From: Paracoccaceae bacterium
GTDB lineage: Bacteria > Pseudomonadota > Alphaproteobacteria > Rhodobacterales > Rhodobacteraceae
Direction of reading: 5' to 3'
Length of the DNA stretch: 28,832 nt
NCBI GenBank assembly: GCA_020852535.1
Contig: JADZAO010000072.1
Span: 1 to 28,832, forward strand
The notes under the pieces were generated by a model, which was not told the origin of the DNA, searched no databases, and saw nothing but the letters and a program-made list of their open reading frames with translations. Below are positions 1 to 8,418 of the stretch, piece after piece (positions within the stretch are counted from its first letter, which is position 1; each line of letters opens with the position of its first letter). Made by a program: the position numbers and the translations under genes.

Positions 1-439
1 TCAAAGTCACGGGCAGAGCCATCACACCCACCTGCCGCGCCAAATCAGATTTTGGATCACGCAGAATCGGCAGGTGCATCAGCCCTGCTTCCTCATAAAA
101 CCGCTGGATACCTTCGACAGCATTGCGCCCTGTCGCTACGGGCAGCACTGCCAATTCCGGCATGGCCACCTGAAGACGGTCGAGCATGGGCATTTCCTCG
201 CGGCAGGGCGCACACCATGTAGCCCAAAAATTCAACACCACCCACTTGCCCTTCCAATCAGCCAAAAGATGCTTGGCATCAACCTCATCCAGAAAAACTG
301 CGATAGGCAGATCAACTGGCGTATCATGCAAAGCCAGTTTATTCATGCCGCCTTCGCGCAAAGCCGCATCATCGGCAACCACCAGATTTGCACCAAACAG
401 CATTGCCGTATAAATCACCAAAATCAGTTTTGACCGCAT
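1..439 (-). CDS. TlpA-family thiol:disulfide oxidoreductase (3' end beyond window)
   Basis: A thioredoxin-fold protein, probably a periplasmic disulfide reductase supplying electrons to substrates such as cytochrome c maturation proteins or copper chaperones. About 146 codons are visible from ATG at 439; the C-terminus lies outside the window. Residues 1-22 look like a signal peptide (RSK charge, hydrophobic stretch, cleavage near VVA-DD). The redox motif WCAPC is at residues 75-79 inside LNFWATWCAPCREEMP, and the cis-proline segment ALPVT is near residue 143. A GAGG ribosome site precedes the ATG by 5 nt. The gene is divergent from argH with only 23 bp between the two start codons, as is common in Rhodobacterales. 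The family is certain; the exact substrate is not known. Confidence 0.92.
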   Translation of the reverse strand, partial: MRSKLILVIYTAMLFGANLVVADDAALREGGMNKLALHDTPVDLPIAVFLDEVDAKHLLADWKGKWVVLNFWATWCAPCREEMPMLDRLQVAMPELAVLPVATGRNAVEGIQRFYEEAGLMHLPILRDPKSDLARQVGVMALPVTL

Positions 440-462
440 AACCACCTCGCAAAGGCAGCATC

Positions 463-1866
463 ATGTCCAAACCCGCGAACTCCAAAGCAGCCAACCAGAT
501 GTGGGGCGGGCGTTTTGCCGAAGGCCCAGATGCGATCATGACAGCGATCAACGCCTCAATCGGATTCGACAAACGACTTTATGCACAAGATATCGCAGGC
601 TCTAGGGCCCATGCGGCGATGCTTTCCGCCACGGGCATCCTAAACAATAAAGATGCCGAAGCGATCGGGGAAGGACTTCTTAAAATTTTGTCAGAAATCG
701 AGAGCGGTAATTTTCCATTCCGTATAGAATATGAAGACATCCACATGAACGTAGAAGCGCGGCTGAAAGAAATGATTGGTGAACCGGCGGGGCGCCTACA
801 CACAGCACGGTCACGCAACGATCAAATCGCAGTCGACTTCCGGCTTTGGGTGCGCGACCAGTGCGACGCCGCCATCACAGGGTTGGAAGCGTTAATGCGT
901 GCCTTTGTCGCACAAGCCGAAGCGGGGGCTGACTGGGTTATGCCGGGCTTCACGCATTTGCAAACCGCACAGCCGGTAACATGGGGTCATCACATGATGG
1001 CCTATGTCGAAATGCTAGGCCGCGACCGTAGCCGTTTCATCGACGCGCGTATCCGCATGAACGAATGCCCGCTGGGCGCTGGAGCACTGGCTGGAACGTC
1101 CTTCCCTATCGACCGGCATATGACGGCGAAGGCACTTGGCTTCGACCGACCTACAGCAAACAGCCTCGACTCCGTTAGCGACCGCGACTTCGCGCTAGAA
1201 TTTCTATCAACCTGCAGCATCTGCACCATGCACTTATCGCGCTTTGCAGAAGAGTTGGTAATCTGGTCTAGTGCCCAGTTCCGTTTCATACAACTGTCGG
1301 ACAAATGGACGACCGGATCCTCTATCATGCCTCAGAAGAAGAACCCCGATGCGGCAGAACTGTTGCGGGCCAAACTAGGCCGCGTGCTTGGAGCAACAGT
1401 AGCACTTTTCACCATCATGAAGGGACTTGCGCTAACCTATTCCAAAGACATGCAAGAAGACAAAGAACAAGTCTTCGACGCTGCCGACACTCTCATGCTG
1501 GCCTTAGCCGCGATGACCGGAATGGTCAGCGACATGACCGCAAACCGCAAGATTCTGGCCAGCGCCGCTGCGAGCGGCTTCTCCACAGCGACCGACCTTG
1601 CCGACTGGCTGGTCCGCGCCCTCAACCTGCCGTTCCGAGATGCCCACCACGTGACAGGAACGCTGGTTGCCATGGCCGAAAAGAAAGGCTGCGACCTGTC
1701 CAACCTGACACTGGCCGAGATGCAATCGGTGCATGCAGCAATCAAAATCGAGGTTTTCGATGTACTCGGCGTGGAAAACTCGATCCGGTCGCGAATGTCC
1801 TATGGCGGCACAGCCCCCGATCAAGTTCGAACACAGGTGGCGCGCTGGAAAGCGGCATTGAGATAA
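463..1866 (+). CDS. argH: Argininosuccinate lyase
   Basis: Catalyses the last step of arginine synthesis, cleaving argininosuccinate to arginine and fumarate in the cytoplasm. The product has 467 residues, the normal length for the fumarase/aspartase superfamily. Diagnostic stretches are MWGGRF near residue 11, HTARSRNDQ near residue 110 and the superfamily signature SSIMPQKKNPD at about 286-296, which carries the catalytic serine loop. The ATG at 463 is preceded by AAAGG, and the following residues match where homologues start. It diverges from tlpA; the promoter must lie in or across the 23-bp gap and the tlpA 5' coding region. The gene appears intact. Confidence 0.98.
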   Translation: MSKPANSKAANQMWGGRFAEGPDAIMTAINASIGFDKRLYAQDIAGSRAHAAMLSATGILNNKDAEAIGEGLLKILSEIESGNFPFRIEYEDIHMNVEARLKEMIGEPAGRLHTARSRNDQIAVDFRLWVRDQCDAAITGLEALMRAFVAQAEAGADWVMPGFTHLQTAQPVTWGHHMMAYVEMLGRDRSRFIDARIRMNECPLGAGALAGTSFPIDRHMTAKALGFDRPTANSLDSVSDRDFALEFLSTCSICTMHLSRFAEELVIWSSAQFRFIQLSDKWTTGSSIMPQKKNPDAAELLRAKLGRVLGATVALFTIMKGLALTYSKDMQEDKEQVFDAADTLMLALAAMTGMVSDMTANRKILASAAASGFSTATDLADWLVRALNLPFRDAHHVTGTLVAMAEKKGCDLSNLTLAEMQSVHAAIKIEVFDVLGVENSIRSRMSYGGTAPDQVRTQVARWKAALR

Positions 1867-1877
1867 AAAAGGCTGCC

Positions 1878-2033
1878 CTAAGCTTTGCTCAGAGCATCAG
1901 AAAGGCGCTTAGCCATATCGCTCGGATTCTTCCTACTGGTCTCGTCTCGGCCGCCTGTACCGACATACGAATGAAGGGAACGCTCTACCTTGGCGAGGTT
2001 AGGGTCAAAATCTATCCTTACTTTACGATCCAT
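1878..2033 (-). CDS. Possible small ORF of unknown function (51 aa)
   Basis: An open frame antisense to the argH-lysA direction begins at ATG 2033 (MDRKVRIDFDP) and ends at TAG 1878. The predicted product is charged and amphipathic, with no membrane segment or cysteine motif, and it fills the gap between argH and the lipoprotein almost exactly. I see no good ribosome binding site (CTGAGCGG directly abuts the ATG) and I do not recognise the family. It could be a genuine small protein, a gene remnant or chance. The frame is also open upstream, which weakens the case for a specific start. Confidence 0.22.
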   Translation of the reverse strand: MDRKVRIDFDPNLAKVERSLHSYVGTGGRDETSRKNPSDMAKRLSDALSKA

Positions 2034-2074
2034 CCGCTCAGCGGCTAGACCGCACAAACCCAGAGGAACGCAAT

Positions 2075-2203
2075 ATGAAACTACTTGCCCTTCTTGCCTT
2101 GGCACTCTTTGCAGCCTGCGGGGCAGCAGGCACACCCGAAAGCCCCGTCCCCGACACAAAAATCTCAAGCAAGGTACAGTCTGGCATCATCGGCACGATG
2201 TAA
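2075..2203 (+). CDS. Small lipoprotein (42 aa)
   Basis: A very short gene encoding a predicted lipoprotein. Residues 1-14 form a typical lipoprotein signal (MKLLALLALALFAA) with lipobox FAAC; Cys15 would be lipidated after signal peptidase II cleavage. The remaining 27 residues (GAAGTPES... to GIIGTM) are low-complexity and Pro/Ser-rich. A GAGGAA ribosome site lies 8 nt before ATG 2075. It sits between argH and lysA, the position where Rhodobacterales commonly carry a tiny lipoprotein, resembling the LptM/YifL lipoprotein next to lysA or dapF in other proteobacteria. Function by position only; whether it assists LPS assembly as LptM does cannot be judged from sequence this short. Confidence 0.72.
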   Translation: MKLLALLALALFAACGAAGTPESPVPDTKISSKVQSGIIGTM

Positions 2204-2332
2204 GCGCAAAGCGGCACCCACAATTTTTCCACGAAAATCAGGTGCCGCACCCCACCGAATTGCGCGACCGGCCCTATCTGTTATAGCAACACACTAGACG
2301 TCCTCGCGGCGGCTTCGGACAAGGCGGATACG

Positions 2333-3598
2333 ATGGACCATTTCCTCTACAAAAACGGCGCGCTTCATGCAGAAGATATTTCTCTGACTGAAATTGCTGC
2401 TGCGATCAAAACGCCTTTTTACGTCTATTCTGCAGCTACCTTAACGCGCCATTATCAGCTGTTTACCGAAGCACTTTCGCCTCTACCACACATGGTCTGT
2501 TTTGCAATTAAGTCGCTGTCCAATGTGGCAGTGCTGAAACTGCTCGGCGATCTTGGAGCGGGCATGGATGTGGTATCAGGCGGCGAATACCGTCGCGCCC
2601 GGGCAGCCGGAATTCCAGGTGAGCGCATCGTCTTTTCTGGTGTAGGGAAAAAGCGAGACGAAATGCGGCTAGCGCTGACAGGTGGCATCCGGCAATTCAA
2701 TGTCGAAAGCGAACCCGAATTGCGAGCGCTTTCTGAAGTAGCGTCCAGCCTTGACCTGACCGCGCCAATCACGATCCGCGTAAACCCTGACGTAGATGCA
2801 AAAACCCACACTAAGATTGCAACCGGCAAGTCGGAAAACAAATTTGGCATTCCCATCACGCGTGCACGCGAAGTTTATGCCGAAGCCGCCCGGCTACCGA
2901 GTATCGAAATAATCGGAATAGACGTGCATATCGGCAGCCAGCTCACCGAGCTTACACCTTTCGAACAAGCATACCTCAAAATCGCGGACCTTACGCACCA
3001 ATTACGAGCCGACGGACATAAGATCCGCCGACTCGATCTTGGTGGCGGCCTAGGCATCCCCTACAGCCGCTCAAGCAAAGCGCCGCCCTTGCCGGTGGAC
3101 TACGGTGCGTTGATCAAACGGATCGTGGGCAATCTGGGCTGCGAAATCCAAATCGAACCCGGGCGCCTGATTTCAGGAAATGCAGGACTGCTAGTAGCGT
3201 CTGTAATCTACATCAAAAAGGGCGAGGGTCGCAATTTTCTGATCCTAGACGCCGCAATGAACGATCTGATCCGCCCCTCAATGTATGACGCGCATCATGA
3301 CATCGTACCTGTAATCGAACCTACCTCCAACTTCAAAGCCACCGTTTACGATGTGGTCGGCCCCATCTGCGAAACCGGCGATACCTTTGCAAATGGCCGC
3401 CCCTTAGCACCCTTAACCGAGGGCGATCTGGTCGCTTTCCGCTCAACCGGCGCCTACGGCGCGGTCATGGCATCAGAATATAACACCCGCCCATTAGTGC
3501 CCGAGGTACTAGTGAAAAAGGATCACTTCGCTGTCATCCGGCAAAGACCGACCTTTGACGAAATCCTGAACCGCGATACCATCCCTCCATGGTTATGA
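2333..3598 (+). CDS. lysA: Diaminopimelate decarboxylase
   Basis: PLP-dependent decarboxylase converting meso-diaminopimelate to L-lysine, the last step of the pathway. The protein has 421 residues, full length for the family. The PLP-binding lysine is K60 in CFAIKS. HIGSQ begins near residue 199, the glycine-rich phosphate loop GGGLG follows, EPGR is at 275-278, and the C-terminal CETGD (Cys near 346) and YGAVMASEYN segments complete the dimer-interface active site. The start MDHFLYKNGALHAEDI matches the usual N-terminus in this order. It lies on the same strand as the lipoprotein, with a 129-bp gap, and just upstream of the DUF4175 gene. No defect is seen. Confidence 0.97.
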   Translation: MDHFLYKNGALHAEDISLTEIAAAIKTPFYVYSAATLTRHYQLFTEALSPLPHMVCFAIKSLSNVAVLKLLGDLGAGMDVVSGGEYRRARAAGIPGERIVFSGVGKKRDEMRLALTGGIRQFNVESEPELRALSEVASSLDLTAPITIRVNPDVDAKTHTKIATGKSENKFGIPITRAREVYAEAARLPSIEIIGIDVHIGSQLTELTPFEQAYLKIADLTHQLRADGHKIRRLDLGGGLGIPYSRSSKAPPLPVDYGALIKRIVGNLGCEIQIEPGRLISGNAGLLVASVIYIKKGEGRNFLILDAAMNDLIRPSMYDAHHDIVPVIEPTSNFKATVYDVVGPICETGDTFANGRPLAPLTEGDLVAFRSTGAYGAVMASEYNTRPLVPEVLVKKDHFAVIRQRPTFDEILNRDTIPPWL

Positions 3599-3638
3599 AA
3601 CGGCATCTAGAACAGGGCCGCCCATGCGGTGAAAGCCT

Positions 3639-6071
3639 ATGAAGGAAAACGTTACGGGCACATTTAAGGCCATCACCCGCCCGCTCCAGATGACACTGGT
3701 CGGATTGTGGGCCGAACGCTTTATACGCTCCTTCTGGCCTCTCTGGACTGTTATTATCGCAACCCTCTCAGCTCTCGCCTTCGGTTTACAAGACTGGCTA
3801 CCGATCGAGATTGCATGGACTGCACTGATTCTTGCAGGCTTGACAGCGCTTGGATTTCTATGGCGGGGATTGCGGCAGTTCCACTGCCCCACTCGGACCG
3901 AAGCACTCGTCCGGCTTGACCAGCGGCTTCCTGGTCGCCCACTTGCAGCGCTGACAGATAAGCAGGCTATGGGCAGCGACGATCCTGCATCCCTCGCCGT
4001 TTGGCAAGTGCACCGCGCCCGCATGAGCGCTCGCGCCGCCTGCGCCAGAGCGGTCGAGCCTGACCTGCGTCTTTCTAGCCGCGACCCCTTTGCCCTTCGC
4101 TATGTGGCGTTGACAGCGTTCATAATGGCAATGATCTTCGGCTCACTCTGGCGTGTCACCTCGATCGAAACGCTAGCGCCCGGATCAGGCACAAAAATCA
4201 CAACGGAGCCGACATGGGAAGGCTGGGCGCAGCCGCCGTCCTATACTGGAAAACCAACAATCTACTTGAACGAGGTTGATCAGACCTCGCTCGATCTACC
4301 CATAGGCACCCGCCTGCAATTCCGCCTCTATAGCGATGTGGGCGATTTAACCCTATCGGAAACCGTATCACAGCGCACTGAGGTTCCTGCAGCATCAGGA
4401 CCTGTACATGATTTGATTCTCAAACAATCAGGCAAAGTATCAATCGATGGTCCGGGCGGGCGAGATTGGACCTTCAGTGCCATTCCCGACAGCAGCCCTT
4501 CCGTAACGCCAGATACCAAACTGGAACGCGAGGTGGACGGAAAGCTAAAACAGAAGTTCAAGGCCAAGGACGATTATGGCATCTTATCCGGGCAAGTCAG
4601 CATCATGCTCGACCTACCCGGCGTACAACGCATCTACGGCCTAAAAATGGCCCCCGAGCCGCGTGAACCTGTCGTACTCGACCTCCCGATGCCGCTAAAT
4701 GGTAGCCGTGCCGAGTTCACCGAAACGCTGGTCGACGACCTGTCAAAGCATCCCTTCGCCAATCTACCCGTCACGATGACCTTTCAGGTCACCGATGCCG
4801 CAAGCCAACAAAGTAATTCCGAACCCTTACATATCACCCTTCCGGGCAAGCGCTTCTTTGATCCCTTCGCCGCCGCACTGGTTGAGATGCGACGCGACCT
4901 GCTCTGGAACCACGCCAATGCACCGCGGGTGGCGCAGATTTTGAAAGCCATAACCAACCACCCCGAAGGTCTGATCCATAATGAACGCGCCTATCTACGT
5001 CTGCGTGCGCTGATACGCGACCTCGACACGCAGGCCGCCACCTTGTCACCCGAAAGCCGCGATACCTTTACCGAAGAGCTCTGGCAAATCGCGCTTATAC
5101 TGGACGAAGGCGACCTTACCTCGGCACTAGAAAACCTGCGTCGTGCGCAAGACCGATTGAATCAGGCGATCAAGAACGGGGCAGACAAATCAGAAAAAGA
5201 ACAGCTGATGAAAGAACTTCGGCAGGCGATGAACAACTACATGCGCCAACTGGCACAAAAGGCGGAAAAAAACCCAGACCAGCAGCAGTCGCAAAATATG
5301 AAAGGCATACAGATGTCAGCCGCACAGCTGCAACAGATGCTGGACGAATTGCAAAAGCTGATGGAGGAGGGAAAAACCACCAAAGCCCAGCAATTGATGG
5401 AACTTCTGCGCCAGATGATGGAAAACATGAAAGTAGTACAGAGTCAGGGTGGTCCAGACCAGCAAGCCATGCGAGATTTGCAAGATACCTTGCGCAAACA
5501 GCAGGGCCTGTCAGACGATGCATTCAGCGACTTACAGAATGGCCAAGAAGGTGGAAACGACGAAAGCCAAGACCTGAACGGAAATCAGAGTCTTACCAAC
5601 CGCCAGCGCGAATTGCATGACCGCCTAAGCCAACTACAGAGCGGTCGGCTGCCAGGTGACGGCACCAAACAAGGCGAAGAAGGCCGCCGTCAGCTCAAGC
5701 ACGCGGAGCGTGCTATGAACGAGGCCGAAAATGCACTACGCGATGGTAATCTTCCGCAGGCACTTGATCGTCAGGCCGAGGCAATCGAAGCCATACGCAA
5801 CGGAATGCAAAATTTTGGCGATGCTTTGGCCGAAAATAAGCGCTCAAAAGGCGAAGGATTCGATCACACCAACCCCAACGGCCAACGCGACCCACTTGGC
5901 CGTAAGCCCAGCGATTCAGCGCAGATAGAATCCGACGGCAACATGCAGCAGAAAGACAATGTCTATCGCCGTGCACAAGATCTGCTAAATGAAATCCGCC
6001 GCCGATCAAGCGAGCAACTCCGCCGCGAAGGTGAGCGCAATTACCTGCGCCGCCTGCTGGACATGTTCTGA
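3639..6071 (+). CDS. DUF4175 / TIGR02302 large membrane protein
   Basis: An 810-residue protein of a family restricted mainly to alphaproteobacteria; its molecular function is not established. Three hydrophobic segments occupy about residues 32-50, 56-75 and 150-168, so the N-terminus is anchored in the inner membrane. A long soluble domain follows; it begins at about 185 and contains beta-rich stretches such as TEPTWEGWAQPPSYTGKPTIY. Residues about 500-700 are very rich in Gln, Met and Glu and predicted coiled coil. The C-terminus ends RRRSSEQLRREGERNYLRRLLDMF, characteristic of the family (the first and last parts are enough to recognise it). It follows lysA by 40 bp and is convergent with the zinc-ribbon pseudogene, with 3 bp between their stop codons. 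It is intact although its neighbours are broken. Confidence 0.9.
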   Translation: MKENVTGTFKAITRPLQMTLVGLWAERFIRSFWPLWTVIIATLSALAFGLQDWLPIEIAWTALILAGLTALGFLWRGLRQFHCPTRTEALVRLDQRLPGRPLAALTDKQAMGSDDPASLAVWQVHRARMSARAACARAVEPDLRLSSRDPFALRYVALTAFIMAMIFGSLWRVTSIETLAPGSGTKITTEPTWEGWAQPPSYTGKPTIYLNEVDQTSLDLPIGTRLQFRLYSDVGDLTLSETVSQRTEVPAASGPVHDLILKQSGKVSIDGPGGRDWTFSAIPDSSPSVTPDTKLEREVDGKLKQKFKAKDDYGILSGQVSIMLDLPGVQRIYGLKMAPEPREPVVLDLPMPLNGSRAEFTETLVDDLSKHPFANLPVTMTFQVTDAASQQSNSEPLHITLPGKRFFDPFAAALVEMRRDLLWNHANAPRVAQILKAITNHPEGLIHNERAYLRLRALIRDLDTQAATLSPESRDTFTEELWQIALILDEGDLTSALENLRRAQDRLNQAIKNGADKSEKEQLMKELRQAMNNYMRQLAQKAEKNPDQQQSQNMKGIQMSAAQLQQMLDELQKLMEEGKTTKAQQLMELLRQMMENMKVVQSQGGPDQQAMRDLQDTLRKQQGLSDDAFSDLQNGQEGGNDESQDLNGNQSLTNRQRELHDRLSQLQSGRLPGDGTKQGEEGRRQLKHAERAMNEAENALRDGNLPQALDRQAEAIEAIRNGMQNFGDALAENKRSKGEGFDHTNPNGQRDPLGRKPSDSAQIESDGNMQQKDNVYRRAQDLLNEIRRRSSEQLRREGERNYLRRLLDMF

Positions 6072-6074
6072 CAG

Positions 6075-6797
6075 TCAACCGCCATTACTGCTTTCGGTCA
6101 CATTCTGAATGGACTGCGTTGCACCGCGCATCGCGCCATCGAACCACAAAAACCCGCGATCAATCTGCGCTACATATCCGTCGAGAAAGGGCTTCATAGT
6201 CGGAATCTGCTTACCAAGCCATTGCGCAAGAAAATAGGTCAGCACACCTACCGCTGCAGTGACGAAAGCCAACTGGAAACCGCGGCGAAAGCCGCTGCGG
6301 GTGAACGGATTTTCACCACCTCCCGCAGCGGTATCGATCGATTCCGTAGGCAAAATCAATTTAATGTCTTGGATATCTGACGGAAGTTGTCTCCGCGATC
6401 TAGGCCGTTTCGGCGCTGGAACGGGCGCGTCCAGATCAATACCCTTGACCCGCGCTGCTTTGGCGACCGAAAGGGCGGCCAATGGCATTTCCGTTTTTGT
6501 CTTGATCGAGGCGGCTTCGGCACGCCGCGCCGCCGCTTCATACTCAACCTCTTCCCGCAAGACAGCGATCAGGTTCTCGTCCAATGTACGGCGTGACAGT
6601 CCCGAAATATCCGCAGGAGCCTCGTGTTCGACCATGCCTAATAAAACCTCTTCCTCGTCCTTTGCATTATCAAGAGTGGCAGCAAGCTAAAACCAGCCGT
6701 AACCACAATTTTAACATTGCACATCGCAGCCGCCATAAGAAATAGAGGCATCGTCAACTTTATATTTTGCAACACAATGCAAACAAATCGAGCGCAT
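6075..6797 (-). pseudogene. MJ0042-type zinc-ribbon protein, two in-frame nonsense codons
   Basis: Read from ATG 6797, one continuous frame of 240 codons gives a zinc-ribbon protein interrupted by TAA at codon 29 (6713-6711) and TAG at codon 37 (6689-6687). The start reads MRSICLHCVAKYKVDD, and the second knuckle reads GGCDVQC*NCGYGWF*. The family's usual pattern is ICPNCGxxYxVDD...GGRxVQCSNCGHTWFQ, so the stops replace the Ser and Gln codons (TCA to TAA, CAG to TAG are one-base changes). All four zinc cysteines (5, 8, 28, 31) remain. After codon 37 the frame is open for about 200 codons, including a transmembrane segment near 175-193, so the lesions look recent. ATG 6635 could restart a 186-residue C-terminal piece, but no good ribosome site precedes it. 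These proteins normally sit divergent to ftsE in Rhodobacterales. Confidence 0.85.
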
Positions 6798-6954
6798 TCC
6801 GTCTTAGTCTCCACAAACCGAGCAATGCACATTCACATCTTGACCCGACTAAACCCATTTTACATACCCTACAACAACATCGGGTCCCACCCAATTGCAA
6901 CAGACACCACCTTGGGCAATGCTATATCCACAAACAAGGGCAGAAGAGGTATTC

Positions 6955-7308
6955 GTGATCACATTTGACAATGTCGCTTACAACTACAACGGGGGCGAAC
7001 TTTTGTCTGAGGTCACCTTACGTCTTACACGGGGATCGTTCCGCTTTCTGACGGGGCCTTCGGGTGCTGGCAAGACCACGCCGCAGAAGCTCGCCTATGA
7101 AGAGTTTCTGCAGACGACGGCTACGATTGCGGAAATAATCGGCGCCCTACTTCTGCCTTCGCTAAAAAAGGCGGGAGATTTTCTGATTGGCATCGGCTTT
7201 CAGGGTGCAAGCTGGCTATCTCCACTGCTGCTTTCACCCGCAGCAAGTATCGTGGCGTTTTTCACGACCTGCGCCGCTGCGTTCCGCAAATTGCGAGAGG
7301 TGCAATGA
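6955..7308 (+). pseudogene. ftsE/ftsX: ftsE-ftsX remnant: in-frame deletion fusion
   Basis: A 117-residue frame from GTG 6955 (AGAGG 5 nt upstream) begins as FtsE, the ATPase of the FtsEX divisome transporter: MITFDNVAYNY, GGELLSEVTLRL and Walker A GPSGAGKTT at 34-42. Similarity continues weakly to about residue 56. From about residue 64 (ALLLPSLKKAGDFLIGIGFQ...) to the end (AAAFRKLREVQ) it is the C-terminal tail of FtsX, including its last membrane segment. FtsE signature motif, Walker B and all of the FtsX extracellular loop are missing, so roughly 400 codons have been lost. The hybrid cannot be a working transporter. Its stop overlaps the plsC start (ATGA), and the plsC ribosome site GAGAGG lies inside it, so keeping the frame open may preserve plsC translation (inference). 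Confidence 0.85.
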
Positions 7309-8036
7309 ACAATCCATTCCGCTGGCTTCTATCTCTGGTCTTCATATTTCAAATGTATCTGGCGATGCTGGTTATTGCCGTCGTGTTCATGCCCGCCGCA
7401 ATATGGTCACGAAACGGTGCTTGGGCGTGTGTCCACGCCTATTGCCTCTGGGTCCGCTTCTCTGCAAAAGTTCTAGTCGGCCTGCGGTCTGAAATCCACG
7501 GCACAGTGCCCGAGGGCGAAGTACTGATCGCCTCGAAGCACCAAAGTTTCTTTGATATCATCTTAATCTGCTCGGCCGTACCGCGTCCCAAATTCATCAT
7601 GAAGAAAGAACTAAAATGGGCGCCGCTGCTAGGCTGGTATGCGCTGCGAATCGGCTGCATTCCAGTAAATCGTGGCAAGAAGGGCCGTGCCATAGCCGAA
7701 ATGAAACACGCCGTGGCCAAAGGGGCCAATATACCAGGCCAGTTGATCATCTATCCGCAAGGCACCCGTGTTGCTCCCGGCGCAATCCTGCCCTACAAGG
7801 TGGGTGTCGGCCTGCTCTACGCGCAGATGGACAAGCCTTGCATTCCGGTGGCAACCAATGTCGGCGTCTTCTGGCCTCGCCACGGCATCCTACGCAAACC
7901 AGGTCTAGCAATCATCGAGTTCATGCCAGCGATTGCTCCGGGTAAATCCATTTCTGAGTTCATGGCCGAGATCGAAGCTGTCATCGAACCTGCCTCCAAC
8001 CGGCTAATGGCCGAGGCGGGATTCGTCACATCCTAG
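7305..8036 (+). CDS. plsC: 1-acyl-sn-glycerol-3-phosphate acyltransferase
   Basis: Adds the second acyl chain to lysophosphatidic acid, making phosphatidic acid for phospholipid synthesis at the inner membrane. The 243-residue product has a hydrophobic N-terminus (about 8-33), the catalytic HX4D motif HQSFFD at 79-84, the substrate-binding PQGTR motif at 151-155 and the hydrophobic PCIPVA block near 185. The ATG overlaps the stop of the ftsE-ftsX remnant (ATGA), and GAGAGG 4 nt upstream is its ribosome site. This coupled arrangement with ftsX is normal for Rhodobacterales. An ornithine-lipid or other lysolipid acyltransferase role is possible, but the context favours PlsC. Confidence 0.93.
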   Translation: MNNPFRWLLSLVFIFQMYLAMLVIAVVFMPAAIWSRNGAWACVHAYCLWVRFSAKVLVGLRSEIHGTVPEGEVLIASKHQSFFDIILICSAVPRPKFIMKKELKWAPLLGWYALRIGCIPVNRGKKGRAIAEMKHAVAKGANIPGQLIIYPQGTRVAPGAILPYKVGVGLLYAQMDKPCIPVATNVGVFWPRHGILRKPGLAIIEFMPAIAPGKSISEFMAEIEAVIEPASNRLMAEAGFVTS

Positions 8037-8418
8037 GTCTCAAAACGCGTTGCACCACGCCACTTTTCATCGGCATATTGTGAACCGCACCAGAACCTAA
8101 TGACCACGCGAATAGCCGGTTAATCACGAGAATATACAGCCATTAATGCCCACTTCAGACATTATTCCACCGCTCAACGCAAATTTCTTAACATAACCGA
8201 TTAATGGTGCCAACTTGACCAAACATCACGTCACTACTGCCAAACAGCTAACCTAGCTGGCCAGAGGATAATCTTTACTCGCATTATTTGTCATAACCAT
8301 CCGCCCATTCGGAAAATCATTACCGCCAAGCTTTCAGTCGATTTACGTAAAAATCAACCCAAAATGGGCAAAAAACGCTCATCTTAATGGATATCGCCTC
8401 GCTCGACAGCATAGCCGA
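8037..8418. other. 382-bp gap with no recognisable gene
   Basis: AT-rich compared with its flanks, with stops in all six frames. It contains several TTAA-centred words (for example near 8122, 8142, 8190, 8201), but none has the TTAA-N7-TTAA spacing of a CtrA site; the nearest pair at about 8190-8204 is spaced by 9. The convergent plsC and accA stop codons bound it. I cannot identify a remnant here, although the length is consistent with lost genes. Confidence 0.5.

Noticed and set aside
1305..2048. Long + frame overlapping argH in another register.
   Set aside because: It is a shadow of argH with Arg/Pro/His-rich composition; argH itself is unambiguous.
6687..6713. The two stop codons as sites of recoding or stop-codon reassignment.
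   Set aside because: They are different codons (TAA and TAG), and TAA, TAG and TGA all end intact genes in the window (argH, plsC and lysA, for example). No recoding structure is visible.
6955..7308. A new single-chain mini ABC transporter.
   Set aside because: Only Walker A is present; signature motif, Walker B and nearly all of the permease are absent, and the two ends match FtsE and FtsX individually.
8122..8210. CtrA-binding sites.
   Set aside because: TTAA words are frequent but none has the required 7-bp spacing; the closest pair is spaced by 9.
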